Shown here in pieces: positions 9,682 to 19,620 of a stretch of 20,269 nucleotides of DNA. The DNA is from Magicicada cassinii (lineage: Eukaryota; Arthropoda; Insecta; Hemiptera; Cicadidae). Positions within the stretch are counted from its first letter, which is position 1. Every line of letters starts with the position of its first letter. A program made the translations under genes and the position numbers. The stretch is from contig JAOXNS010577535.1 in NCBI GenBank assembly GCA_028571305.1, forward strand, positions 1 to 20,269, read 5' to 3'. The notes under the pieces were generated by a model. The model made no database searches. It saw only the letters and a program-made list of their open reading frames with translations, and had not been told where the DNA came from.

Positions 9682-9698
9682 TATATATATATATATAT
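9682..9698. repeat. (TA)n run flanked by a 10-bp direct repeat
   Basis: Seventeen bases of alternating T and A lie between two copies of TATGATTCTA (9674-9683 and 9702-9711). The direct repeat could come from slippage or from a small insertion and deletion at a TA site. It sits where the mariner homology breaks off. Confidence 0.6.
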
Positions 9699-9737
9699 CT
9701 ATATGATTCTACACTAAAAGTAAGAAAAAATATTACA

Positions 9738-9772
9738 TATAATTGACCTCAGTCAATTATAATTGACCTCAG
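9738..9772. repeat. 15-bp direct repeat, 20-bp period
   Basis: TATAATTGACCTCAG occurs at 9738-9752 and again at 9758-9772. The first copy and the spacer together also form the inverted repeat AATTGA...TCAATT. It looks like a small tandem duplication. Confidence 0.75.
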
Positions 9773-9793
9773 GCCATTTTGAATTATGGCCTG
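9770..9793. repeat. Perfect 8-bp hairpin
   Basis: CAGGCCAT (9770-9777) and ATGGCCTG (9786-9793) are exact reverse complements with an 8-nt loop. The left arm overlaps the second copy of the direct repeat. No T-run follows, and this is not a bacterial-type terminator context. Confidence 0.6.
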
Positions 9794-10019
9794 TTGAAAA
9801 TTTTGTCTATGTTGTTCTGAACGTAACATAATGCAAGGCGAAAATTCCAGGAATACAAAGGATGTGACAAGGTTAGTCGGTCCATATATTGTTTGACCCT
9901 AAATATATAGAAATTGAATTTCAGAGCTGTTTTACCTCGTAGTTAACAAGGAAATTTCTGAAAAGTGCCAAAAATTAAAAAGAGAGGCGGCTTAAAGTCT
10001 GCCATAGTGAGAATCAATT

Positions 10020-10040
10020 CCGTCGCCAACAACAAGACGG
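10020..10040 (+). repeat. Small CCGTC/GACGG hairpin upstream of the ribozyme-like motif
   Basis: CCGTC (10020-10024) and GACGG (10036-10040) can form a 5-bp stem around an 11-nt loop. It ends 7 bases before the hammerhead-like fold and may belong to the same transcript. Confidence 0.35.
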
Positions 10041-10047
10041 ACAGCGC

Positions 10048-10108
10048 TACCTACGGCAGCCTCTGATGAAGCCTTCTAAAGGTGAAAGCCGGTTTAGGCT
10101 GTAAGGTA
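10048..10108 (+). ncRNA. Hammerhead-ribozyme-like motif, type I topology
   Basis: The conserved hammerhead core is present in order. CTGATGA (10063-10069) is followed by a short stem-loop (GCCTT 10071-10075 with AAGGT 10079-10083, loop CTA), then GAA (10084-10086). A very short stem III (A10087-T10094, G10088-T10093, loop CCGG) leaves T10095 as the nucleotide before the expected cleavage site; T is allowed there. Stem I closes perfectly: CAGCCT (10057-10062) with AGGCTG (10096-10101). After an internal loop it continues as TACCT (10048-10052) with AGGTA (10104-10108). Open-ended stem I with an internal loop plus a minimal stem III is the form known from eukaryotic retroelements (Penelope-like elements, retrozymes). 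There is one single-nucleotide departure from consensus at the base of stem II. The fold is by eye, and activity is unproven. Confidence 0.6.
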
Positions 10109-10217
10109 AATCTTTACGATTTTACTTATAAAAAAAAACTTAGTGTTCCGAGTCGTCAAACAATAGTGATATTTACTTAATTTTGATAAAAATAGTAATA
10201 CCAATCATTTTCTAACT

Positions 10218-10550
10218 GTGAGACTAGAAAGTTTAAAGAGTTTATCAATAAAATATGATGAGGTCCAGTCTGAGATCGAATTAATTTCTAAGGACATAAA
10301 TGCTGCCCAAGAGGACAGAGTCGAGGTTGAAGAGCTTTTATATTCAACCGAAGCTAACATCTTACAACTAATAGACACTTTCAACATCCAGACTGAATCT
10401 CACTATAACAGACGAAGGTAGATTTCAAATACAATTAGTAGAAAATACAATTTTTAAAAAAGTTAATCTTAATACGTTAGACATTAAGTTCGACAAATTT
10501 GACTTGAATTGGAATCAAAACTTTGCAGAAAATGTTACGATTATAAATAA
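10218..10550 (+). mobile_element. Fossil LTR retrotransposon gag segment, BEL/Pao-like
   Basis: An open stretch of 67 codons begins MRLESLKSLSIKYDEVQSEI and continues with a Glu-rich, coiled-coil-like part (EDRVEVEELLYSTEANI). The spacing and the D-E-V-Q-x-E-[IL]-E pattern recall the N-terminal half of BEL/Pao gag proteins. Near 10475-10545 a second segment, LDIKFDKFDLNWNQNFAE, resembles the L-P-K-x-x-L-P-x-F-x-G-[ND]-x-x-x-W-x-x-F motif that follows in that family. The copy is broken, with several breaks, and only a few hundred bases of what would be a 5-7 kb element remain. No pol sequence was seen. A 5' LTR could lie upstream (perhaps 9792-10142, starting TGTTG), but no partner LTR is visible. 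The degree of decay suggests an old insertion. Confidence 0.45.
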
Positions 10551-10560
10551 AAAAACATTA

Positions 10561-12143
10561 CAATAAAATGTTTTTAACTGTAAAATAGTTTTATTAGTAA
10601 AGTCATTTTGGCATCACAGATTAAGTGCATTGAAATCTAATCTAATTATGATCCATTGTTATTTACAAATATTGTCAGTTTCTTAGCTGAAACGCTGTTT
10701 TAATTTGTATTTATCTTAAGAATTTAAATCTCATCTGTGTTTACTGAGAAATCCCATTACTTCACTAGAAGACTTATTAAATACGGTCATGTATAAAATA
10801 TTGGACATATATTTTCAATACGATGGAGTTCCTGCTCATTATAAGCATGTGAGGCACTTTAAAATTAACATCCTACTGGAACAAACTGGTCGTGGATGAC
10901 CTATTAACCGGTTACCAGGATCTCCTGACCTAAATTCAAGCATCATTTGCTTTAGTACGATAACGTTGATTTTTTGCATTTTCTCGTTCTTGGCACTTCT
11001 GGGTATAGATCATACTGTTTATCAATTGTTAATCGCCTACCTCGATTGACGTTATTCTTCAGTTTTAAGAACAGTTTCGTCAATTAATAACAACAGACGG
11101 ACTTCCATTATTTTCTTCTTCATGAACGTCACTTCCTGACACCACAAATTAACGCCACCACTTCACCAAGTTTTACCTGTTACAATGTATTTTCACAAAC
11201 AGAAAAAACTGAACGATAACTTTCTTCATCTCAATTTTGCATTTCGTGCCAAGAAATGGTATCACTGAATACACTTCACAATAATTGTGGAATCTAGAAC
11301 TGACACGGTCATTCAGAACTTATATGCAAGCATAACGGCGCAGTAACCTTGTCAGATAAACTGTATACCATCTTGCTGCGATACAAGTGTTGGTTCAGTA
11401 CTGCCAACTTTAAAAATAACTCCCTTTGCGTTTTTAATAGCATTCTATTTTTACTTTCTAATTTACCATACATAAAGTTATTATCAATAACAAATTTAAA
11501 TTGCTTCATCACACACAGTTTAAATGTTATACGCAGAAGTAATAACTGAAAGTAAGGCACCTAAGGGAAGTAATAATTAACGTCAATCTGTTGTTTTTGT
11601 AATTATATTACACATTTTGTCTTTATCTGAAAAAGTCTGTGTTTAACATGACATAAGTAACAAACTAGTTTCACACACTGTGTGCAATGATTCAAAAATG
11701 AATTACAACTGACCAATTTATGACATAAATCCTATCAGCAAAGCTGTCAAAAACACTGAATTGCGTGTTTTGTGGCTGCCATTATAGTTTCTATACATGG
11801 TTATGCAAATTCGGATACGAGGGTTGGTTTTTAAACCGCAGTTTGGGACGTGGCACTAGATTTCAAGCGTTGACTGTTATTTTCAACTACACTGACGTTA
11901 GTTTACACAACACGATAGATTTTTATCACATTTCTTTTATTTTACTTAGATATTTTACATAGCCATAGTCGATTTATAAAGGCCTAATTAGAATAACAGT
12001 AATGACACTTCTCTTGTCAAAGTAGTTCTATGTCATGCGGACATTCTATGATACAGTCACAAACAACATACTTTTAACATTTGTTCATAGTTATAAAACC
12101 ATAAATGTATGCTTATACGATTCTGCGATATAAAGATCTGTGA
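10561..12143. other. Non-coding stretch, nothing recognised
   Basis: No gene or element is supported. Overlapping frames on both strands at 11309-11560 have no recognisable motif, and the frame at 11765-11962 is likewise unidentified. Confidence 0.55.
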
Positions 12144-12213
12144 ATTAAAATATTCACATTAGCAGTTATTGTCGTGTATGTCGTGGATTAAAATATTCAA
12201 AGTGTATGTCGTG
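12144..12213. repeat. Two-part local duplication with different spacing
   Basis: ATTAAAATATTCA occurs at 12144-12156 and 12187-12199, each followed by GTGTATGTCGTG (12174-12185 and 12202-12213). The gap between the two parts is 17 bases in the first copy and 2 in the second. This suggests a tandem duplication followed by an indel. Confidence 0.7.
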
Positions 12214-13228
12214 TAGTTATTTTCCGTTACAAGCTGAAAACCAAGCGTTAAAATATAGTTTCAACATAATAAACAACGATTTTTATTGTATTTGTGCTTA
12301 TTATAAAACACTTTTTTAACATACAGTTATGGAGAAGTCATTAAAATATATACTGCCGTGTATGAGGGAAGTATATCAGCGGTGAAACCAGTGAGTCGTT
12401 ACGTAAACATTAGTTTGTTAAATAACCGTTAGCTTCCAACAGTAACATGATTCGTCAGAAAGGTTCTAAAATGTTTCAGAAAAACGGAGAAAACAAATTT
12501 AAGAACTTTGGGCCATGAAACGTTTTTTGTTCACTGCACGGCTACTTTTAAGTACAACGCAAATCAGTTAGTTCGATCAAGTAACTAAGACTAATTATAG
12601 TGCCTATTAATGAGCTGGTATTACAGTTTGCGGACTGCTAATTTACTTAACTTAGTAACTTTTATTGTCTGTTTTACTGTTTTATATTCAGATGGTGTCC
12701 GCACAACATAGCAGAACTATTGTAGCCAAATACGAGAAACGTCAGTAAGGGAAGTGTTAATAAATATTTAGCCTGTCAGTTCTATGATATTTAATGATCT
12801 ATTCCTTTGTTCTAGGAATGTTGTCCTATGTTGTATAGGAATGCTGTATGTGCATACAATGAACAGACGTGTCGACCTCACTAGTTGACCACAGTACTGT
12901 GCCAAAGAGTACTGTAGCTAACTGGTGAAACTGGTGAAGGTCCGTTATTCTGTTAGTAACAACAGGACACTACACAATGAAGAAAGTACAATACCCTACG
13001 TGACAATAACTTTTGGAAAATGTAATGCGATATATATCGCTTCGACAAAATATGTTATGTAAATTAACTTGTGCACAGATAAAACTAATAAAAGTACTAA
13101 AGTATCTCTTCCTCCAGTGACAATAAGACACTACAAAATGAGCGAAATTTTATAGGATTTCATAGGTATATTCTGTGTAAAAATAACAGCTGAAAAACGC
13201 GATTGTTTAGGAAAATTGTCCCTTTATC
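12214..13228. other. Non-coding stretch with small palindromes
   Basis: CACAGTACTGTG (12890-12901) is a perfect 12-bp palindrome, followed by two copies of ACTGGTGAA in tandem (12921-12938). TAGGAATG is repeated near 12813 and 12836. No gene is supported. Confidence 0.55.
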
Positions 13229-13287
13229 TTAGTGGAAAAAATGTCCACTAATATCTTAGATGTATCTTTGTGAATAAACAAAGATAC
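13229..13287. repeat. Two adjacent perfect hairpins
   Basis: TTAGTGGA (13229-13236) pairs with TCCACTAA (13244-13251) around a 7-nt loop. Ten bases later GTATCTTTGT (13262-13271) pairs with ACAAAGATAC (13278-13287) around a 6-nt loop. Both stems are exact. TATCTTAG is also repeated on both sides of the first hairpin. Confidence 0.7.
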
Positions 13288-13730
13288 TGATACAAATATT
13301 GTAGTAACACGTGTTATTATTTAGTTGATGGGTGTTATCAGTTGTTATGAACAGAACAAATATAACTTTTAATTTTTCTCAAATTACTGAAACGCAATAA
13401 AACGATTTATTGAATCAAAATAATTGCTTTATTTCTCTAGAGCTGGGTCGGCGAAAAAGAACAAAGAAACCGTCTTCTGAGAAAACACAAAAGGTTCAAC
13501 TAATCCACGAATTTTGTGTAGGTGAATACATCTTTCTATTTTATTTACCGAAAGTATAAAACACACAAACAAATACCCGTTCTTTCCCTTTTATTCTAGC
13601 ATGCTCTGCAGCAAATAATCTTTTTAAATTTCTACGTATTTCGAATACGTATAAGGATATAGATAAAAAGAGAAAAATTGAAACTACGTATAGGGAATGT
13701 AATCATGTTGCTGATGTACAATAAACTGTC
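13288..13730. other. Non-coding stretch, nothing recognised
   Basis: AT-rich sequence without a recognisable gene, RNA gene or element. Confidence 0.55.
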
Positions 13731-13737
13731 TTACCTC

Positions 13738-13806
13738 CCTCACACGCGCGCTCACATGAACACACGCCCCCTCTCACCCTACACACCCACACAAACACAC
13801 ACACAT
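13738..13806. repeat. CA- and C-rich low-complexity tract
   Basis: Interrupted (CA)n with CCCT and CGCG steps; ends in ACACACACACA near 13796-13806. Confidence 0.75.
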
Positions 13807-14374
13807 TGACTCAATTAATCGATATGGATAAGCTTGTTCAGTACTAGTAGTGGGTGAAAAATAATAATAATAACTTTTAATAATATACATGATTGAACGT
13901 TCTTACAATATGTATTGAGCTATAACGTATTTTATCTGTTTCTCGTTTTCTTTCAAAATTTATGTCTATTCGTTTTCATATATTTATTTGAAAAGTGTTT
14001 AATGCCCTCAAGGGAACTAACAAAACATGAAAACGTATCACTTTGATTATACCCTACGTTCTACTGTCAATCATATTTTCATATTTTCAGATTTGATGAT
14101 TTGGTTAACGTTGTCTCTCAAGAAAAACGGTTTTACTCGAATTTGCCCGTTTTTACGGTTTTACTCGGTTTCCCTGTCTCTCTCTTTTTCTCTTGCTTTT
14201 TTTCACTCTCAGTCTCTCTCCCCTTGTTCCTGCTTTTCGTCTTACTATCCTAACAAATACAGACGGCTTTGCTTTTAGAAATAATGTTTTTGTCAAATCT
14301 TATTTCTTATTAGTTAATTTCTTATCAGTAATTACATATCAACCCATGTGTGTAAATAATTACTGAGTTTATTA
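13807..14374. other. Non-coding stretch with a pyrimidine-rich patch
   Basis: A (TAA)n-like run lies near 13860-13874 and a T/C-rich low-complexity patch at about 14165-14240. The 83-codon frame at 14027-14278 ends in Ser/Leu/Phe-rich sequence produced by that patch. Confidence 0.55.
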
Positions 14375-14440
14375 GTTGGCAACTCACATAGTGCCAACAT
14401 TGTGAATTGTGAATTGCTAAATGACTGGCGCGTTGCCAGT
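14375..14440. repeat. Two neighbouring hairpins with TGGC/GCCA stems
   Basis: GTTGGCA (14375-14381) pairs with TGCCAAC (14392-14398), and ACTGGC (14424-14429) pairs with GCCAGT (14435-14440). Between them is a tandem TGAATTG pair. Both stems are perfect and share the TGGC/GCCA core. Confidence 0.6.
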
Positions 14441-15061
14441 TTATTTACTAGATACAATGTTAACTAAATTCTCCTATTATGTAAAGGATTCCGCACACCT
14501 TTTAATTAATTTTCACTTACATGTTCCAAACGAAAAATATAAAACCTGTCTGGTAAAGATTTAACATAAAATCAATTATGTCAATCATACTTTTAACTGT
14601 GTTGTGAAACCACTACTTCAGTTTTCAAGTCTTATCGGGCTTTCGCAAGACACATTTCACAGAACGATTGCGTTTTATAAAATGGTATGCAGTCAATCTA
14701 CGTATACAATGTCTCTACACAGTTATGAAGCAACTTTTGTAATGACGGTCAATGGACTATCTATGTTTATTTGTGACCGTGCGTGGTTGGTTGCTGACAA
14801 ATCGTTTTGTCAACTTTAAAATTGATCACTTTTCTCTGCAACAGAACTTAATTTTGCTATTGGGTACAAATAACTCAACTATACTTACTTCATCTGTTTA
14901 CAAGTGTACTTATTGTATCTACTGCCACTGCGTATTAATCTCGGCTGTCGACCCGCTGTGCATATATGCTTAATTCGGACAAATCAGATCATAAAACAAT
15001 TCGGAACATGCAAAATGGAAAAGAGCCTTCGCGTTTGTATACGTGTAAGTGGTGCGCTCGG
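14441..15061. other. Non-coding stretch, nothing recognised
   Basis: Open frames at 14604-14819 and 14752-14973 overlap in different frames and have no recognisable domain. No gene is supported. Confidence 0.5.
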
Positions 15062-15064
15062 AGT

Positions 15065-15104
<40 letters not shown>
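15062..15104 (+). repeat. (GT)n microsatellite
   Basis: About 43 bases of near-perfect GT repeat with one interruption (TAT near 15068-15070). It produces a Cys-Val run in one open frame, which is not a gene. Confidence 0.95.
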
Positions 15105-15106
<2 letters not shown>

Positions 15107-15779
15107 ATCATATATAAAGGAAGGGAGAAATAAGTAATGACATCACATAATAAAACAACCAAATATCAAATCTGTGAATTATAGAATGTAAGTGTTAGTG
15201 CTGCCAGCTGGATGACCGCATTAAATTTTAGCAAAGTTTCGGCAAAGTGAATTTGTTCTTAGGAACCAAATAAGTTTCATAGTTCCATATATCATGTTTT
15301 CTCTCACACTTTTTTTTGCGCGTACCTTTTTTTCTTTTTACAGTAAACAAGTGGAACAATAAATTGTTTGATGTATTAGAATTCTTCTTTACCAATACCG
15401 TAAGTATGTGAGATTGTGAGATTTGTTGTAAGTATCAATAAAATTACAGTAGCTTCAGACATAAAATGCTAGAAAATTAGTCAAAATTATTTCACACTTG
15501 CTAGAGACATAACTAAAATTACCCCCTAAGTTTATCTTGTACGTCCAATTGGTATATGTATCCTTGATCGGCAATTCATTACAATTATTCGATAAACCAA
15601 TTAATATAATTAATCAAAACTGAATTAAAATTTGAATGAGCCTGTTATGCAGGTGACTTTTGCAAGTTATATAATGTAATTGTTATTTATATCTAGTAGT
15701 GTCTCTACGCTTGACAATAATAACGTAGTAATTATTGCAATCATTAGATGGTATTTATGATTTGGTATTTCTTTGTTCT
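15105..15779. other. Non-coding stretch, nothing recognised
   Basis: AT-rich sequence with no recognisable gene or element. Confidence 0.55.
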
Positions 15780-15889
15780 GTCTTTCTGGTTGTTTTTATG
15801 TCTCTTTTCTGTTTATCTATCTTTGTCTCTGTCTGTCTATCCGTCTATCTGTCTGTCTCTCTCCCCCCTCTCTCTCCCCCCTCTCTCCC

Positions 15890-15943
<54 letters not shown>

Positions 15944-15962
15944 CTTCTTCTTCATCTTCCTG
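15780..15962 (+). repeat. Long polypyrimidine tract with (TCTG/TCTA)n, a 13-bp tandem repeat, (CT)n and (CTT)n
   Basis: From 5' to 3' there is a TCTG/TCTA tetranucleotide zone (about 15822-15858), then two exact copies of TCTCTCTCCCCCC (15856-15868 and 15869-15881), then (CT)n at 15893-15930, TTTC units and CTT units. From 15893 to 15953 the strand is pure pyrimidine. Three overlapping open frames across it (15735-16094) are Ser/Leu-rich artefacts. Confidence 0.93.
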
Positions 15963-17330
15963 TTTCTTCTGTCAACTCTATTGTTTGCTTTTGTTTTTGC
16001 GTTCCGTCTCTTCAATTTTGTGTCACAGTTTTGTAGTGATATAAATGTGATTACAGAAGTAATGAAACTACCAAAAACATTAAAATCCGGGTGATCTTCT
16101 CAGAGATCAGATTAAGAAAACGACTTCTGAAGTTCTAAATATAAGAAAGTTGAATCTGCATTTGCTAATATGCAAACCGTTTTGATATATTTAGAGTGGT
16201 AATAGTGAACCACGTTTATATATCTGATTACATGTCTGGTGTTAAAGCAAGTTTTTTCCGGTCTTTCCGATATCCGGCTGTTACATTTAGCAAAACAATA
16301 ATTTTGCAATACGTTTATTTACTTCAATCTTGATGTGCCAAACTGTAATCAAATTTTATCTGCCCATTAACATTATTTTACCAAATATGTTCTTTTCGTT
16401 TCTATTGAACACCATGATGTCATAAAATGTAGAAAGTAAGAAAACGTAGTGCCAGCATCAGTAATAAAATTAATTCTTAGTGTGTCAGTATAATAAATGT
16501 TCAATAATAAATTTTAGGATATCAGTTTAAAACCCTTGTTGAAAATTAACTTCAAATTCAATTTACAAGTATTATAAAAATATTTGAAAATGGATGTAGT
16601 TTCCTTGGAATCGCGACTGTCGCTTTTCTCATGCCTTCTGGTTACACATCATCAGCAGAAAATTAATTGTTCAGGTAAATTGAAACTGTACCAATTTATT
16701 ATATCATCTGACATATTGTAACTTACTATCTACGTATACGTCTTAGTGTATAGGCCTATGTGCAATGCGTTTGGATTAGCCATACTACTGTGAATATACA
16801 GACCAAAATCAGTAATGCATTACTGCATTATACTTATCAGTAATTCATAAAGACTTGTCAATAACATTTTTCTCCATTAATTTCATCAAGGAAAACCATT
16901 AGAGTTTACTAAAATAATTAGACGTTGTGAAATACTGATTTATTAATTTTAAAAATCAGGCGTTTCTTGCCATTGTGAACTTCTTACTACTATAAGATCA
17001 CTTAGTAATAATAAAGTACATTTACAACTGTATAGAAATTCAATTTACTTGTATTAATATACAAATAAATCTAGATTGTTTACACATCTCAATTAATTAT
17101 ATTTGTAAACTTAAAGATACAACTAATATTTATAGTAATTATGCTGGTAGTCTGTAATGAGTTTGATTGTAGTTCTGCGGACTTCAAACATTCGTAACTG
17201 TGCAAAAAAAATGTGAATTAATTACAAGATTTTTTATTTTTATAGTTAATTCCCAACAATCTAACAGTACATATACTGAATTATTGTCTAATGCGTCAGA
17301 ACGTTTTTGTTCTGGAAAAGACATACCAGT
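15963..17330. other. AT-rich non-coding stretch, nothing recognised
   Basis: No gene or element is supported in this stretch. The 65-codon minus-strand frame at 16309-16112 has no recognised motif. Confidence 0.55.
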
Positions 17331-17371
17331 AGTCTGGTGTTGGCACAGTCGTCTACAACAAGATATCTCTA

Positions 17372-17841
17372 TCCCAAGCTCAGATACCACTGCTCAAAGC
17401 CCTGTGCGCAGCGGAATGGCTTACAATCCTGAGGAAAATCTTAGGCCCGGTCAAAGTAACTGTAAGTACAGAAGGCGGCATGACTACAAATTATACACAG
17501 GTTTGGAAAAAATAATTGGCACAATTTGGAAAAGAAGGATTGGTTTTTATGATCACATGACACCAGAGAGCATGGCCAACCAGGTGTTGCCTACATTCTA
17601 AGTAAGAAAACCAAGGGGGCTTGTTTCTTCCGAGGTTCAAAGGAATCTGTAAGAAGTGGGGATTTCATGTGAAGACATCCAGGAACGGTACATTCTTAAG
17701 AAAAGATTTGGTGCACACCAGGGTCTCCAGGAAATTCCCAACGTTAGAACAGGGAAGATATAGACTAAAGAACAAAAGGAAGTGCATCGAAAACCATTAC
17801 TCGAATACTGGACAAACAATAAAATAAAAGGTAGAAAATAG
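17372..17841 (+). mobile_element. Fourth LINE relic: C-terminus with its natural stop
   Basis: RKILGPVKVT (17432-17461) followed, after a frameshift near 17462, by YRRRHDYKLYTGLEKI and KRRIGFYDHM (17467-17550) matches the late LINE ORF pattern R-K-I-[LF]-G-P-V, Y-R-R-R-x-N-x-E-L-Y-x-x-[IL]-E-K-I, K-R-R-[IL]-x-F-[FY]-G-H-[LM]. In the same frame come TAA at 17599, TAA at 17650, then EVGISCEDIQERYILKKRF, GAHQGLQEIPNVRTGKI, TAG at 17761 where Trp is usual, TKEQKEVHRKPLLEYWTNN and KIKGRK before TAG at 17839-17841. Relatives read E-D-I-Q-[ED]-R-x-x-[FL]-[RK], H-x-G-F-Q and V-R-T-G-T-K-W-T-x-E-[QR]-[KR]-x-x-H-[RS]. The last stop is probably the original. The sequence family differs from the relic at 1660-2240. 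The part before 17432 is poorly preserved. Confidence 0.87.
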
Positions 17842-17934
17842 TTTAAACAACGTAGTTCAAAACTGGTCAAAACGGGAAAAAGTATTCATTTTAATTTAAT
17901 GCTAGAATAAAGTGTCTTTTTCCTTCTTATCAAA

Positions 17935-18000
17935 ACCACCACTACCATTACCATCATCATCGTCTTCATTACCATATCATCATAATTACAATCACCACGA
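17935..18000 (+). repeat. (ACC/ATC/ATT) trinucleotide-rich tract
   Basis: A degenerate run of ACC, ATC, TCA and CAC triplets begins about 95 bases after the LINE stop codon. It fits the simple-repeat tail seen at the 3' end of such LINEs, now diverged. Confidence 0.7.
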
Positions 18001-18947
18001 CAGTTCTGTCAACTGTGAGTAGTGCCTCACCATTTATTCTTCAGTGGTTAAGGTTTGCCATTCCTCAGCCTTATGAGTCCATGTCAGATCACTATACCAA
18101 AGTAACAAGATAATTTTTTCAAATTAAAAAAAAACGCCATAGTGATGTTTTTACGTCTGCTGACCTCTAATGTAACACTCTGCATTAACATTTTCGGCAA
18201 TTTTAGATTATATTTTAGTTTATTTCTATTTTAGTTTCTTAATTCTCTCAAAATTATGTCGTCTCTATTACTTTTTGTGTAACTGGATCTTCTTCCAGCA
18301 GCATAGATTTTTCCAGCTTTCCTGAAATTAACAGTTTTTGTCTTATTCTTGTTCTGTGCATGCACACGCACTGACTGGAAATTTTCCTTACCACACAAGA
18401 GTATTTTTAATTTTTCATAATATTGCTCATCTCTTAAATCATTAAAACTAAGTTGTTTGTCATATTTAATAACCAGTAATTGTCTATATTCACAGCTGAC
18501 AAAGCATTATCAAAAATATTTTTGTCTCGTTATTAAACCTTTTCGTTAGATGCATGAAGATTTGTTTCAACCCCTGCAAGATTTTAGATACCGTGCAAAC
18601 AAGTAAAAGAGGCTGAAAAACTAAATTCAGTTACTGCGACTAAGTAGGTAGTCTTAGCCGCAGATTGTTCAGACAGCGTAGTCCTTGCATGATCCATTCT
18701 GATCATTCAGGCGGCTTACATTGCCTTACCCAGCTGTGTTAAAGTCAATAGTTCCCAAGAAGAGAGCTATCAAAAGTGGTAATCAGATCACAACCCTTGA
18801 ATTCTGAACGCAACCAAAATGTTCGTCTTGATTATAGAAATCAGAGCGGTCTCTTAAATTTACAGCTATTAAGATCGTGCTAAGTTGCATCATAGATACG
18901 CGTATATCGTGGGAACCAACTCTAAAGTCATTCCATAGGAGCGTGTA
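18001..18947. other. Non-coding stretch, nothing recognised
   Basis: No gene, RNA gene or element is supported. Confidence 0.55.
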
Positions 18948-19052
18948 ATGTCCGGTACCTTGGAACGAAGTCAGCGAAAGGGATTCGAGGAAGAATCGAA
19001 GAAAAAATTACCTGTTTATACTTTAAAAGAAGAAGAAAGTTTAAGAGTCTGA
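18948..19052 (+). other. Small 34-codon open frame, Lys/Glu-rich, probably chance
   Basis: ATG at 18948 opens a 34-residue frame beginning MSGTLERSQRKGFEEE, continuing KKKLPVYTLKEEESLRV and ending at TGA 19050-19052. It is highly charged and locally GC-richer than its surroundings. No homologue is recognised and no splice or promoter signal supports it. Confidence 0.12.
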
Positions 19053-19614
19053 AGCGAAGTTACATCGGTTACTTTTATCCTCCTCATCATTGTCACTGAT
19101 GTAATAAAAGATCAGTTTATGCGTATAAAATTTGAATGTATATGTCAAAAAGTTCTGCACAAGAGACAATGTAAACAGGAATATCAATGTAACAATAATC
19201 TGTGCTGACTGTCCTACAACTAGTAGTTATTGAAAGTATCTCTAATATATAAATTAGCTTTATAGACTATTAAAAATAAGAACGAAACACAAGATGATAA
19301 AAATTTCTAGGCTCGTAAAGGTTTGTGTAGAAAAACGGAAGAGGAAACAGGACTATAAGCACTGTAATATATTTTATCTAGGATAAAATACTGGTTTCAT
19401 TATAAGACCACTGAACATTACGTTTCGGGAGAAAGGGTGAAATATAAATTAATGCAAAAAATTAACTTTTAACAATGAGAATGTAAATTTGATACTTTAA
19501 ATTTTATTATCTCTTATTTTAAATATGTAGCCTATTTATGTTTATTGTGAATTGGCAAATGTAAACGAAACGTAAAACCAATCCTCGTTCACTTGGTAAT
19601 AAATTTTGTTACGC
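19053..19614. other. AT-rich non-coding stretch, nothing recognised
   Basis: No recognisable gene, RNA gene or element. Confidence 0.55.
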
Positions 19615-19620
19615 GCGCCT

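Noticed and set aside
9770-9793. Rho-independent-type terminator
   Set aside because: The window is eukaryotic and no T-run follows the hairpin.
10084-10101. Alternative hammerhead pairing with stem III AGCC/GGCT
   Set aside because: It would put G at the position before cleavage, which hammerheads do not allow, and would use up the bases that form the perfect stem I.
14904-15137. Open frame with a Cys-Val repeat
   Set aside because: The repeat is the translation of the (GT)n microsatellite.
15735-16094. 119-codon Ser/Leu-rich frame and two overlapping ones
   Set aside because: All three are readings of the polypyrimidine tract; overlapping open frames are expected there.
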